The notes under the pieces are model-generated. The model made no database searches. It worked only from the letters and a program-made list of their open reading frames with translations, and was not told the DNA's origin. 20,592 nucleotides of DNA from Hyphomicrobium_A sp964622715 (GTDB lineage Bacteria > Pseudomonadota > Alphaproteobacteria > Rhizobiales > Hyphomicrobiaceae). Below are positions 8,201-15,725 of the stretch, one piece after another; the first letter of the stretch is position 1; each line of letters begins with the position of its first letter. The DNA lies in assembly GCA_964622715.1 (NCBI GenBank), contig CAZURR010000042.1:1-20592 (forward strand), read 5' to 3'. The translations under genes were made by a program, and so were the position numbers.

Positions 8201-8317
8201 GACCGCGCCGAAGCCGAAAAGCTTGCAGACCGCTGGCGCGCGAAGGCAGCCGATCCCATGCTCAACGACGCGCGAGTCGCCGGTCAGGCCTGGCATCGCA
8301 GCGCCGCTAGAGGCTAA
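5237..8317 (+). CDS. PodJ-like SEL1-repeat membrane protein
   Basis: The 1026-residue protein resembles the PodJ/polar-localization type found in Hyphomicrobiales. The N-terminal part is acidic and coiled-coil rich (about 20-80 and 182-405, with repeated QLSDE motifs), followed by a Pro/Ser/Glu-rich disordered linker (about 405-620) that carries two copies of a YVSLTHPQP motif. A single membrane span lies at about 635-660. A second low-complexity stretch precedes four SEL1 repeats at about 815-970 (AQFEVGALLAKG, AQYRLATLYERG and SQYNLGVLYESG units). By analogy the N-terminus is cytoplasmic and acts as a polar scaffold, and the SEL1 part is periplasmic. Unlike many PodJ homologues it has no recognisable C-terminal peptidoglycan-binding domain. 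ATG 5237 is preferred, with AAGGAA at 5227-5232; GTG 5219 and ATG 5243 are alternatives. Confidence 0.82.
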   Translation: MPMLPPNERRGAHADATASQGDQTIRLHEMQERLAELSTEAGSIRAQLPREYEPDVECIQQQMEFLRDRLAELNAGSAPLSAQTTTSEAGLAQYCDEPHENVGEMASEQNRVSQAETTFEQHDVAASNGSVEPADPWDEASVAALVRLYESGEASLRGETPAKAWAPTRPAPNRQGRAASIEPSRLEQRFAEIAQRIEGSLAKIRPESLLSKLGQRFDQLEERMSSALDGVATRAEVEELLHAEVQVAEITTQLGEFRAQLSRLDTIDSHLETLTRQLSDEKMSANPRSVSSPAIDSARLDAVDAQLASIAEQLSDERFSELTARHAQPMPDLENLAAAAAEKTIQSIAYHERWEAQSRDLGEVRGLVENLINERGINDENNASMLETMQQVVIRVLNRLDSLELGQHSAAPAMVPSEQAPAATDPPPVASHTDESDDAHSYVSLTHPQPEPAITAEPSTSSGGEANKSAYVSLTHPQPKSEAEPEPDLSESKAFADLGEETMHEPPPFLRSEGKPSYVATLDDCADEPYTPPGSPPVSMEAAISPSAFFGMASKSEPDAASGEAVASQPAAVSIDEMRHNLIAEAHRAKLRAASKQEDAIEAEELVASNDDSEAPKTKRASRKFGSMILPSAGMSAWRALVGALALLIVLPVAFFLMPHLASDADVIVAPEAVQSIPALQGDSETGARGIGSGSEVAPTQTNKMPAASGSEGEIDNDGGEVAPMASPARVDTAVIPRGIVLQAQANPSSIEFAWARKAQAKASLPNPLDIAVANERSATLLQEHSLAQRAGSDQPNGLMLTGAGNSLKLPREIGSASLRKAATQGVASAQFEVGALLAKGDVTDQNLEAAARWYHRSASQGFAMAQYRLATLYERGLGVKADLARAQVWYGRAAQQGNLKAMHNLAVLSIGRQGRTADYTIAAQWFSQAAEHGLADSQYNLGVLYESGLGVRRDLKQAYKWMLLAAKAGDKQTERRSKTLSAKLSKKDRAEAEKLADRWRAKAADPMLNDARVAGQAWHRSAARG
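6560..6673 (+). repeat. two in-frame copies of a YVSLTHPQP-coding unit
   Basis: The nine-residue motif YVSLTHPQP is encoded at 6560-6586 and again at 6647-6673, a spacing of 87 bases (29 residues). The codons differ (for example TAC/TAT and TCG/TCA), so the peptide rather than the DNA seems conserved. It lies in the disordered linker and looks like a short binding motif. Confidence 0.7.
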
Positions 8318-8671
8318 TCAAACAACGAGTAGAGATTGCGCCGAGGGCGGTCCGAATGCCGACTCTCGGTGTCTCATTCTCCGCAAAGCGCACAACTGCG
8401 TTGACGCTGACCGGCCTCTTGCCTTGACACGATGCGCGATGTCGGAGCATTCGTGAGGACTAAGGTCGCGTTGGGGGGATGTCCGAGGCCGTCACCTTGC
8501 TGCCGGTTGCGCGCCTGCGCAATGATCCAGCCTCATCAGGGGATGCTGCCTGGGTCGTTCGAGGGGTTTTCGGTGGCCCTATTGTCCCCCATCCGACGCC
8601 GGTCATGTCGCGGGCGGATGCTTCGGCTTCATGACGTGCGCACGCTCCAAGGTCGGTGCTGAGCGAGAACG
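8318..8671. other. 354-bp stretch with no supported gene
   Basis: Short open frames here have no ribosome-binding site and no recognisable product. A perfect TTGACA box lies at 8424-8429 but is followed at the right distance only by a poor -10 (GCATTC, 8447-8452). If used, it would give a leader of roughly 210 bases for the transporter gene at 8672. I see no convincing terminator after the PodJ-like gene. Confidence 0.45.
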
Positions 8672-9598
8672 ATGAACATCTACCTGCCCATTGCTGAGAT
8701 GTCTGTCAGTGTGTTGCTCTTCTTAGGATTGGGTTGGGCTGTAGGCTTCCTTTCGGGCCTGTTCGGCGTCGGGGGTGGCTTTCTTCTGACGCCTTTGTTG
8801 ATCTTTATGGGTATTCCCTCAGCTGTCGCCGTCGGCACTGGGTCGATGCATATCGTGGCATCCTCGGTTTCGGGTGCGATCGCGCAATACCGGCGCAATA
8901 ACGTCGACATCAAGATGGGCCTGGTGCTGGTCGCGGGCGGCGTGGTTGGCTCGGCCATCGGCGTGGGGATTGTCAGAATTCTGCGCGAGATCGGGCAATT
9001 CGATCTCTTTGTTGCCCTCAGCTACGTCACATTCCTGGGCGCGGTCGGCGCCTTGATGATGATAGAGAGCGTGGGCACGATTCGCAGGGTACGATCCGGC
9101 AAGCCGGTCTCCACGCGCAAAACGGGCCAGCACAGCTGGGTGCACGGCCTGCCTTTCAAGATGCGCTTTCACCGTTCCAAACTCTACATTAGCGCCGTGC
9201 CGCCCGCACTGATCGGGGCATTCGTTGGCTTCATGGCGGCCGTGATGGGCATAGGCGGCGGCTTCGTGATGTTGCCTGCGATGATTTATCTCCTCAGGGT
9301 CCCGACCAACATTGTCGTTGGCACCTCGCTGTTCCAGATCGTGTTCGTGATGTTGGTCACCACGTTGCTGCAAGCGGTGCAAAACAAGACCGTCGACGTC
9401 GTGTTGGGCTTGATACTGATCACTGGAGGCGTCATCGGAGCGCAATTAGGTGCTGCGGCCGGAGGACGCCTTAAGGGTGAGCAACTGCGCTTCCTGCTCG
9501 CGGCCCTGGTCGTGCTGGTGTGCCTGAGGATAGGCTGGGATCTCGTGGCGCGGCCTGACGAGCTGTATTCGATTGGTCCTTTGCTCGGAGGTTCGTAA
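8672..9598 (+). CDS. TSUP family transporter (TauE/SafE type)
   Basis: This 308-residue polytopic inner-membrane protein belongs to the TSUP (sulfite exporter TauE/SafE) family. The two internally repeated halves are visible: GFLSGLFGVGGGFLLTPLLI at about 25-44 and the equivalent GFMAAVMGIGGGFVMLP at about 185-201, each at the head of a four-helix bundle. Family members move sulfite, sulfoacetate, thiosulfate or other organosulfur anions, but the substrate here cannot be read. ATG 8672 follows GAGCGAGA; ATG 8699 is a later alternative. The stop codon overlaps the ATG of the following TIGR02186 gene by one base, so the two are translationally coupled and probably function together. Confidence 0.93.
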   Translation: MNIYLPIAEMSVSVLLFLGLGWAVGFLSGLFGVGGGFLLTPLLIFMGIPSAVAVGTGSMHIVASSVSGAIAQYRRNNVDIKMGLVLVAGGVVGSAIGVGIVRILREIGQFDLFVALSYVTFLGAVGALMMIESVGTIRRVRSGKPVSTRKTGQHSWVHGLPFKMRFHRSKLYISAVPPALIGAFVGFMAAVMGIGGGFVMLPAMIYLLRVPTNIVVGTSLFQIVFVMLVTTLLQAVQNKTVDVVLGLILITGGVIGAQLGAAAGGRLKGEQLRFLLAALVVLVCLRIGWDLVARPDELYSIGPLLGGS

Positions 9599-10554
9599 TG
9601 AGGGCCAAAGGCGTCATGATCCGCGTGATGCGCTTGGCGGCAGGCGTGTGTGTGCTGATGATCGCCTGGTCACCTGCTCCTACCGTTTGGACGCTGGGCG
9701 AGGCAAAAGCGGGGGCTGCTCGCGATGGCACAAAAAGCAAGGCAGGCGCCAATAGGCGAATGGGGCCACGCAGGCCGCCCTCCGTGCGCGCGCCAGCCCC
9801 ATCGGCGCAACCTCCGCAAGCAGAACCGGTCGAGAGGATTGAGGCCGACGTGTCGACCCGCTCCGTGGAGGTGACCGCAGCTTTCACTGGCCACGAGATC
9901 CTCGTCTTCGGCTCCATCGACAACAGCCAACAGCCAGCCGGTGAAAGCGGCTACTATGACGTCGTGGTCGTGGTGGAGGGTGCGCCTGAGCCGACAGTGG
10001 TACGGCGCAAAAGCCATGTCGCTGGTCTTTGGATCAACACGTCGTCCGTTTTCTTCGCCTCGGTGCCAAGCTACTACGCTATTGCGTCCACCCGCCCCAT
10101 CGACGAAATCGCTGGCCCGAATGTGCTCGACAAGATTGCGATCGGCCCTGCGCACATCAAGTTGACGCCTGAGCCTGGTTATCAATGGAGCTATGGCGAA
10201 GAGCAGCTTTCTGCGTTCAAGGCAGCCGTGATCCGTTTAAAGCGGCAAGAAGGCCTCTACGTCATGGAGGCGAAAGACGGCGTCACATTTATCGGACGCA
10301 GCCTGTTCCGCAGCACCATCGCGTTGCCAGCCAATGTTCCGGTCGGACCGCTGGTTGCGCGGGTTTTTCTGTTTCGAGAAGGCAAGGTGATCAGCGCCCA
10401 TATTGCGCGGGTGACGCTGGAACGAGCCGGGCTGGAGCGGCTTCTGCACAGCTTCGCGTTCCGCTACCCGTTCAGCTACGGCGTATTCGCGATCGTTCTG
10501 GCGGTGCTGTTAGGACTTCTCGCCTCAGCCTACTTTCGGCGCGAGGCGCGCTGA
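9598..10554 (+). CDS. TIGR02186 family membrane-anchored protein
   Basis: The 318-residue product matches TIGR02186, a protein family known from Alphaproteobacteria with no assigned function. It has an N-terminal hydrophobic segment (about 7-25, signal peptide or anchor), a basic and Pro/Ala-rich stretch (about 45-75), a beta-rich periplasmic domain (about 80-285), and a C-terminal membrane helix at about 292-312 ending in the positive tail YFRREAR. This topology puts the domain in the periplasm, tethered at the C-terminus. GGAGG at 9587-9591 is six bases from the ATG. The one-base overlap with the TSUP gene argues that it is an accessory subunit or partner of that transporter; this is inference. 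It converges on pdeM with 6 bp between stops. Confidence 0.87.
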   Translation: MRAKGVMIRVMRLAAGVCVLMIAWSPAPTVWTLGEAKAGAARDGTKSKAGANRRMGPRRPPSVRAPAPSAQPPQAEPVERIEADVSTRSVEVTAAFTGHEILVFGSIDNSQQPAGESGYYDVVVVVEGAPEPTVVRRKSHVAGLWINTSSVFFASVPSYYAIASTRPIDEIAGPNVLDKIAIGPAHIKLTPEPGYQWSYGEEQLSAFKAAVIRLKRQEGLYVMEAKDGVTFIGRSLFRSTIALPANVPVGPLVARVFLFREGKVISAHIARVTLERAGLERLLHSFAFRYPFSYGVFAIVLAVLLGLLASAYFRREAR

Positions 10555-10560
10555 TCCCCA

Positions 10561-11283
10561 CTAGTCTTCTTTGAGCAAACGCGTGGCGACGGGATAGAGG
10601 CCCTCCTGCCCAAGCATCCAAACGCGCAGGCCGTCATTGCCGAACAGCGGCTCGAAGGGTTTGGCCAGAATATTGAGGCCGCCGGCGTACGTCGCGAATG
10701 CGGGCAGCACGAGGCGTGTGCCGTTACCGACGAAGCAAGGGCGTCGCATCGAGTAGCCGTGCAGGAATATCTTCGCTGCCGGGTGCATGTGTCCTGCAAT
10801 TTCATGCGTGACGCGCCCGAGCCTCGGCTCGTGGCGTAACACGATCCCTTCCACTTCAATATCGCCGGTGACGTGGCCGCCAAGGCGCTCACCGATTGCT
10901 GGATCGTGGTTCCCCGTCACCCAGATCCACTCGCGATCCTCCTGCATGATCTTGAGCATCTGGAGCTCTTCATCGCCGATGCGTTCGCATGCCTCTTCCT
11001 CGTGCAGGCTGTCGCCGAGGCAGATGACGGTGGCTGCGTTGTAACGGTCCAAGGCTTCGGCTAGGCGCTGCAGCGTTTCGCGCGTGTCATACGGCGGTAC
11101 CAGTTGACCGCGCCGGGCCAGGCTTGAGCCCTTCTCCAGATGAAGGTCGGCGACGATCAGCGCGTCCTCGGCCGGCCAATAGAGCGCGCCGGTCATGTCC
11201 GCGCGAAAGATTTTTCCGCACACAGAGATCAACTGATCTTGAAAGTCGTCGAAGTCGAGACGCTCCGGTTTTAACTCGAGCAT
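10561..11283 (-). CDS. pdeM: ligase-associated DNA damage response endonuclease PdeM
   Basis: PdeM is a calcineurin-like metallophosphoesterase found with a DEXH helicase, an ATP-dependent DNA ligase and an exonuclease in a bacterial DNA-damage gene set. The 240-residue protein shows all metal-binding motifs: DLHLEKGSS at 46-54 (Asp46, His48), GDSLH at 90-94, GNHD at 124-127, HEPR at 151-154 and GHMHP at 164-168. The segment after DLH is typical of this subgroup rather than of general phosphoesterases. The start overlaps the end of the helicase gene by 13 bases, so the two are co-transcribed and coupled. It is cytoplasmic and presumed to act as a nuclease on DNA repair intermediates. Confidence 0.95.
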   Translation of the reverse strand: MLELKPERLDFDDFQDQLISVCGKIFRADMTGALYWPAEDALIVADLHLEKGSSLARRGQLVPPYDTRETLQRLAEALDRYNAATVICLGDSLHEEEACERIGDEELQMLKIMQEDREWIWVTGNHDPAIGERLGGHVTGDIEVEGIVLRHEPRLGRVTHEIAGHMHPAAKIFLHGYSMRRPCFVGNGTRLVLPAFATYAGGLNILAKPFEPLFGNDGLRVWMLGQEGLYPVATRLLKED

Positions 11284-13847
11284 GAAGGCTCCCCTCCCGT
11301 CGCCTCGCTAATGAGTTCTTGAGCGGCATCACGCAACAAGTCTTCTCTTGCCAGGCCTGCCACTGCTTCCCTGCCGATCTCCAGCAGGATCGGAACGGAC
11401 AATGGCGACACTTGATCAAGAGGTTGATGCCTGATTCGCCCATTGATGCGGCGGAGAAAGTCGCCCAGACGCGCGATGTGCAGCAGTCCTGTGGCCGCAT
11501 CGGCCCAGGCCGCTTCCAGCAGAATGTGATGGGGCTCGTGCCGACGCAACACGTCGTAGACGAGGTTGGTCGACATCGTGACTTGCCGGCCCGTCTTCTC
11601 GCGCCCTGGGTGGCGGCGCTCTACAAGGCCGGCAATGATTGCGACCTGACGGAAGCTCCGCTTCATCAGATTCGATTCGGTGAGCCAGGCGTCGAGGTCA
11701 TCGCCCAGCATGTCCTCCAAAAGAAGCGCTGCTAGATCGAGCCGGCCGGCCTCGATCATTCCAGACAGGTCAGCGAGGCCCCATACCGAGATGCCATAGT
11801 CGTTGGCCACGAAGCCCAGAGGCTGCGCGCCGGCGCGATCAAGCCGCCGCGTCAGCAGCATGCCGAGCGTTTGGTGTGCTAGGCGCCCCTCGAACGGGTA
11901 GGCCACGAGATAATGGCGCCGGCTACGCGGGAACGTCTCGATCAGCACCTCATCGCGCGCAGGGATAACGGAGTGTTTCTCCTGCAGCTTGAGCCATTCG
12001 GCGACCGGAGCAGGTAACCGGGCCCAAGCGTGCCTATCGGCCAGCATTGTGCGCACGCGCTCGGCAAGATGGGTGGAAAGCGGGAACTTGCCGCTGTTAT
12101 AGCTCGGGATGATGGGATCGCGCGCGCCGGCGCGCGTCACGAAGGCTTCGTTCTCGCTCAAACCTTCGAAGCGCAATACTTCCCCGGCGAGGACGAACGC
12201 ATCGCCAGGACGCAGCTGCTCGATGAAGTATTCGTCGACCTCGCCAAGGACGCGGCCGCCGGTCAGCGCCTTGTGTCTATCGCTGGTTCTACGCCCCAGG
12301 AGACGCACCTTGATCAGCGGTGAGGCGACGATCGTGCCGGAGTTGAGCCGGTAGGCCTGGATGAAGCGCGGATGCGCAAGTCGCATGCTGCCGTCTGTCG
12401 TGGCCTTGAGTTTAGCAAAGCGGTCATAGGTCTTGAGAGCGTAACCGCCGGTCGCCACGAAGTCGACGACACGATCGAAAGTGGCGCGAGACACCGCGCA
12501 GTAGGGTGCGGCGGATGTGACTTCGGTGAACAATGTTGTGGGATCGAAGGGCCCGGCGCAAGCCGTGCCCAATACATGCTGCGCCAGCACGTCGAGCGCG
12601 CCGGTACGCGACAAGGTTACGTCCTGTGCTCCCGCTTCCGCCGCATCGACGGCGGCGCGGCATTCCAGCACCTCAAATCGATTGGAAGGCACCAGGATTG
12701 CTTGCGAGGGTTCTTCGAGGCGGTGGTTGGCCCGGCCGATCCGCTGGATGAAACGGCTAGCGCCCTTCGGTGCACCGACGTGGATCACAAGGTCGACGTC
12801 GCCCCAATCGATTCCCAAATCGAGCGTCGACGTCGCTACCACGGCCTTAAGTGTGCCCGCCGCCATCGCAGCCTCGACCTTGCGGCGCTGGTTTGGGGCG
12901 AGCGAGCCGTGGTGGAGCGCGATCGGGAGACCCAGTTCGTTGATGCGCCACAGTTCCTGGAACAGCAACTCGGCTTGCATGCGGGTGTTGACGAATACGA
13001 GGCTCAACCCGTGAGCCTCAATCGCCTGGTAGATCTCGTGGATTGCGTAGCGGGTCGTATGTCCCGCCCACGGTACTGACTCATCCAGTTCCAGGATCTT
13101 GATCTGCGGCTTGGCGCCCCCGCTGACGCTCACCAGGTCGGCCAGTTCGAGGTAACGTTCGGGCGTGCGTTGCGAAACGAGATAGGCTCTGAGCTCGGAC
13201 GGCAGGGCTACCGTTGCCGAGAGCCCCAGCGTCATTAGCCCCGGAGACAGCGCGCGAAGCCGCGCAAGGCCGAGAGCCAAGAGGTCGCCGCGTTTTGAGG
13301 CGGCAAGCGCGTGCAGCTCGTCGAGAATGACAGTGTCGAGATCCGCGAACAGGTGGCCGGCGTCCTCGTGGCTCAGCAGCAGCGCGATCTGCTCCGGTGT
13401 CGTCATCAATATGTGTGGCGGGCGTGTGCGTTGGCGCTGGCGGCGCGACAGCGGCGTGTCGCCGGTGCGCGTCTCGGTACGGATCGGCAAGTCCATCTCG
13501 GCTATTGGCGCCATCACATTGCGCGCAACATCGACGGCCAATGCCTTCAGCGGCGAAATATACAGCGTATGGAGGCCCGCGCCCTTCCTGGCACGACCGC
13601 GCTGGGCGAGGCTCACCAGGCTCGGCAGGAACCCGGCAAGCGTCTTACCAGCACCTGTTGGGGCGATGAGAAGCGCGGGGCGGCGTTCGCTTGCCGCTTC
13701 GAGAAGCGCCAACTGATGTGTCCTTGGTGTCCACCCGCGAGAGGCAAACCACTGCACAAATGTCTCTGGCAGCGCGGCCGCATCTTGCAGGCCGCCGCGC
13801 TTGCTGCGCCTACGTCTTTGGCTAACGTGTTGCGTTTTTACGTCCAT
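11271..13847 (-). CDS. ligase-associated DNA damage response DEXH box helicase
   Basis: This 858-residue superfamily 2 helicase is of the Lhr-like ligase-associated type (TIGR04121). Motif I APTGAGKT is at 62-69, the Walker B motif is DELH at 176-179, and a SAT motif III follows. The second RecA domain contains VFVNTR, HHGSL, ATSTLDLGIDWGDVD and the QRIGRANHR motif VI. The C-terminal half is the Lhr-core winged-helix and beta-barrel region, with length normal for the family. The basic N-terminus (QRRRRSKRGG) is an uncommon extension, and a later start is possible because the ribosome-binding site before ATG 13847 is weak. It forms an operon with pdeM. The ligase and exonuclease of the same set are not upstream, where a divergent DUF6460 gene lies instead. 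Confidence 0.95.
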   Translation of the reverse strand: MDVKTQHVSQRRRRSKRGGLQDAAALPETFVQWFASRGWTPRTHQLALLEAASERRPALLIAPTGAGKTLAGFLPSLVSLAQRGRARKGAGLHTLYISPLKALAVDVARNVMAPIAEMDLPIRTETRTGDTPLSRRQRQRTRPPHILMTTPEQIALLLSHEDAGHLFADLDTVILDELHALAASKRGDLLALGLARLRALSPGLMTLGLSATVALPSELRAYLVSQRTPERYLELADLVSVSGGAKPQIKILELDESVPWAGHTTRYAIHEIYQAIEAHGLSLVFVNTRMQAELLFQELWRINELGLPIALHHGSLAPNQRRKVEAAMAAGTLKAVVATSTLDLGIDWGDVDLVIHVGAPKGASRFIQRIGRANHRLEEPSQAILVPSNRFEVLECRAAVDAAEAGAQDVTLSRTGALDVLAQHVLGTACAGPFDPTTLFTEVTSAAPYCAVSRATFDRVVDFVATGGYALKTYDRFAKLKATTDGSMRLAHPRFIQAYRLNSGTIVASPLIKVRLLGRRTSDRHKALTGGRVLGEVDEYFIEQLRPGDAFVLAGEVLRFEGLSENEAFVTRAGARDPIIPSYNSGKFPLSTHLAERVRTMLADRHAWARLPAPVAEWLKLQEKHSVIPARDEVLIETFPRSRRHYLVAYPFEGRLAHQTLGMLLTRRLDRAGAQPLGFVANDYGISVWGLADLSGMIEAGRLDLAALLLEDMLGDDLDAWLTESNLMKRSFRQVAIIAGLVERRHPGREKTGRQVTMSTNLVYDVLRRHEPHHILLEAAWADAATGLLHIARLGDFLRRINGRIRHQPLDQVSPLSVPILLEIGREAVAGLAREDLLRDAAQELISEATGGEPSCSS

Positions 13848-13978
13848 CGTGTTGCCGGTCTCGTTGCCGCGCTCCCCTTGGGTCGAAACTGGCCCGCGAC
13901 TATGTTAGGGGCCGGGCGGCAAATGGTTGGCCGCCGGTTAAGCCGGCCATGGAGCGTTTGCTAAGGAGCAATAAGCCG

Positions 13979-14257
13979 ATGGATCGCAACACGTTTCTGG
14001 GCGGAAGCCCCTTCGGGGTGTTCATTCGGCTGGTGCTACTATCGGTCGTAGTCGGTGTCATCTTGTCCGCGCTTGGCATTACGCCGCGCAATTTCTTCTA
14101 CCAGATCGAGGTGTTGCTGCGGCGGATCTACGATCTGGGGTTCGAAACCTTCGAATGGATGCTGGGGTACCTGCTGCTCGGCGCGATGGTGGTCGTGCCG
14201 GTTTGGCTCATCGCAAGGCTGCTCAGCACGCTGCGGCGTTCAAAAGATCCAAGCTGA
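13979..14257 (+). CDS. DUF6460 small membrane protein
   Basis: The 92-residue inner-membrane protein resembles the DUF6460 family of Hyphomicrobiales. It has two hydrophobic spans at about 13-33 and 57-83, the N-terminal FLGGSPFGVFIRL segment, and a central GITPRNFFYQIEVLLRRIYDLG stretch with Arg residues flanking an amphipathic helix. AAGGAG at 13963-13968 sets the start at ATG 13979; an in-frame ATG at 13949 would add ten residues without a ribosome-binding site. It is divergent from the helicase and convergent with pyrD (11 bp between stops). The function is unknown. Confidence 0.8.
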   Translation: MDRNTFLGGSPFGVFIRLVLLSVVVGVILSALGITPRNFFYQIEVLLRRIYDLGFETFEWMLGYLLLGAMVVVPVWLIARLLSTLRRSKDPS

Positions 14258-14268
14258 CGGCTGTGCTG

Positions 14269-15360
14269 CTACGCGTCGAGCGGCTTTGCCTCCCACGCCT
14301 GCGCCCGCTTGCCGACAAGGTCGCTGATGGCAAACACGCCCTCACGACAAACGGCTTTGGTCAAATGATCCTTGATGCGCTGAATGAGGCCCGGTCCTTC
14401 ATAGATCAGTCCCGTGTAGAGTTGAATAAGCGTTGCGCCCGCTTCGATTTTCGCTAGTGCGGCCTCGCCGCTATCGATGCCGCCGATGCCGATAAGGGGA
14501 ATCTTGCCGCCGGTCGCCTCGTAGACCTTCGCCAGCATGACGGTCGACCGGTTGAATAGTGGACGCCCTGACAAACCACCCGCCTCTCGTGAGGTCGGGT
14601 CACGCAACCCAGGGCGCGTGAGCGTCGTATTCGATATGGCAATGCCGTCCACATTGTGGGACATTAGGCACGCGACGATCGCACCCAGATCCTTTTCGGC
14701 GATGTCTGGGGAGAGCTTTACGACAATGGGCCGTTTGGGCTTGCCTGCCGAGACCAGAGCAGCGCGCGCGGTCATCAGGCGCCCCAAAAGCTCGCCCAGT
14801 GCCTCCGGCGCCTGCAAATCGCGCAAGCCGGGCGTGTTGGGCGATGAAATGTTGACGGTGAAATAGCTGGCGAGTTCGCTGAAGGTCTCGATCCCCTTCA
14901 CAAATTCAGCGATACGATCTTCTGCATCCTTGTTGGCGCCGATGTTGACACCGACCACGCCGCCAGGCGAGCGCCTCTTCAGGCGCGCCAGAACGGCTTG
15001 GTGACCACCATTGTTGAAGCCCAGCCGGTTGATGATGGCGCGGTCCTGGGTCAAGCGAAAGACACGCGTGCCCGGATTTCCCATCTGCGCCAGGGGTGTG
15101 ACGGAACCAATCTCAGCGAAGCCGCAGCCCATGGCGAGAAGGGCATCGGGCACGCGCCCATCTTTGTCGAAGCCAGCAGCAACGCCCAATGGATTGGGCA
15201 GTATAAGTCCCGCAAAGCCCAGCGTCAGAGAGGGATGGTCCGGTCCGGGAGCGCGAGGAAAGAGCCCGCGCTCCATGGTTCGCAACGTCAGCTCGTGCGC
15301 CTCTTCCGGTGGAAGCAGCGTCAAAAGCCGTGGTGCGAGGTCGAATAACCCTCTCAACAT
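14269..15360 (-). CDS. pyrD: quinone-dependent dihydroorotate dehydrogenase
   Basis: PyrD (class 2) oxidises dihydroorotate to orotate in pyrimidine biosynthesis, passing electrons through FMN to membrane quinone. The 363-residue product has the N-terminal amphipathic membrane-binding helices (residues 1-30), GVAAGFDKDG for the FMN pocket, NRLGFNNGG, the NISSPNTPGLR loop at 170-180 holding the catalytic serine, VVKLSPD and the C-terminal IGIGGIDSGEAALAKIEAGA phosphate-binding segment. ATG 15360 is chosen because it overlaps the stop of the DUF952 gene (TGATG) and follows GGAGGA by nine bases. A longer open frame runs through the upstream gene in another frame and is not real. The gene is the second of a two-gene operon. 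Confidence 0.96.
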   Translation of the reverse strand: MLRGLFDLAPRLLTLLPPEEAHELTLRTMERGLFPRAPGPDHPSLTLGFAGLILPNPLGVAAGFDKDGRVPDALLAMGCGFAEIGSVTPLAQMGNPGTRVFRLTQDRAIINRLGFNNGGHQAVLARLKRRSPGGVVGVNIGANKDAEDRIAEFVKGIETFSELASYFTVNISSPNTPGLRDLQAPEALGELLGRLMTARAALVSAGKPKRPIVVKLSPDIAEKDLGAIVACLMSHNVDGIAISNTTLTRPGLRDPTSREAGGLSGRPLFNRSTVMLAKVYEATGGKIPLIGIGGIDSGEAALAKIEAGATLIQLYTGLIYEGPGLIQRIKDHLTKAVCREGVFAISDLVGKRAQAWEAKPLDA

Positions 15361-15725
15361 CAAGCCATTTCCTCCGGCACGACGGGTACCCCCTTTGAGT
15401 CCAGTTGCAGCGAGCGTACAGCGCTTGCGGCTGCCGTTGGGAGTGGTGCATAAAGATGTGGATAAAGTTCGCCCCCACGTGAGGGTTCCCATCGAAGATC
15501 GCTGCCAAGCGCCTCCGCGTCGAACTCGATGAGCATTAGATCTACTTGGTCTTTGAAGTGCTTAGCGAGCGTTCCGGCAAGCTGGTCGAGCGCGGAAAGA
15601 TGGATGAAACCATCCCGGCGGTCATCATGCGTATCCGGAATGATCCCCTCCTGGCAGGCCGCTTCCCACGATTCACGCGTTGTAATCTTAAATACGCGTC
15701 GGGCCTCGTTAGCATTCGGCCTCAT
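15360..15725 (-). CDS. DUF952 domain protein
   Basis: The 121-residue product matches DUF952, a small cytoplasmic family without an established role, possibly related to ADP-ribosyltransferase-like folds. The visible family segments are VFKITTRESW near the N-terminus, DGFIHLSALDQL in the middle, LIEFDAEALGSDLRWEPS, and ELYPHLYAPLP towards the end. ATG 15725 is set by a strong GAGGAGG (15730-15736) four bases upstream, which rejects the longer upstream frame. It overlaps pyrD by one base. To my knowledge DUF952 next to pyrD is a recurring arrangement in Hyphomicrobiales, which suggests a shared transcript rather than a shared pathway. Confidence 0.9.
   Translation of the reverse strand: MRPNANEARRVFKITTRESWEAACQEGIIPDTHDDRRDGFIHLSALDQLAGTLAKHFKDQVDLMLIEFDAEALGSDLRWEPSRGGELYPHLYAPLPTAAASAVRSLQLDSKGVPVVPEEMA

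Noticed and set aside
8340..8372. Hairpin CCGAG...CTCGG as terminator after the PodJ-like gene
   Set aside because: The five-base stem has a long loop and no T-run follows.
8424..8452. Promoter at TTGACA for the TSUP operon
   Set aside because: The -35 box is perfect but no acceptable -10 is found at 16-18 bases, so it is mentioned only in the intergenic entry.
8432..8662. A 76-codon plus-strand frame in the gene-free stretch before the TSUP gene
   Set aside because: No ribosome-binding site, Cys/Arg-rich composition and no recognisable family; treated as noncoding.
8819..9445. A 208-codon minus-strand frame opposite the TSUP gene
   Set aside because: The product is His/Asp/Arg-rich with no known motif and mirrors the codon pattern of the TSUP gene, so it is a shadow.
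12372..13079. A 235-codon open frame on the plus strand opposite the helicase
   Set aside because: It is antisense to a gene with clear helicase motifs, has no ribosome-binding site, and its product is rich in Arg, Ala and Gly as expected from GC-rich antisense frames. The same applies to 13311-13964.
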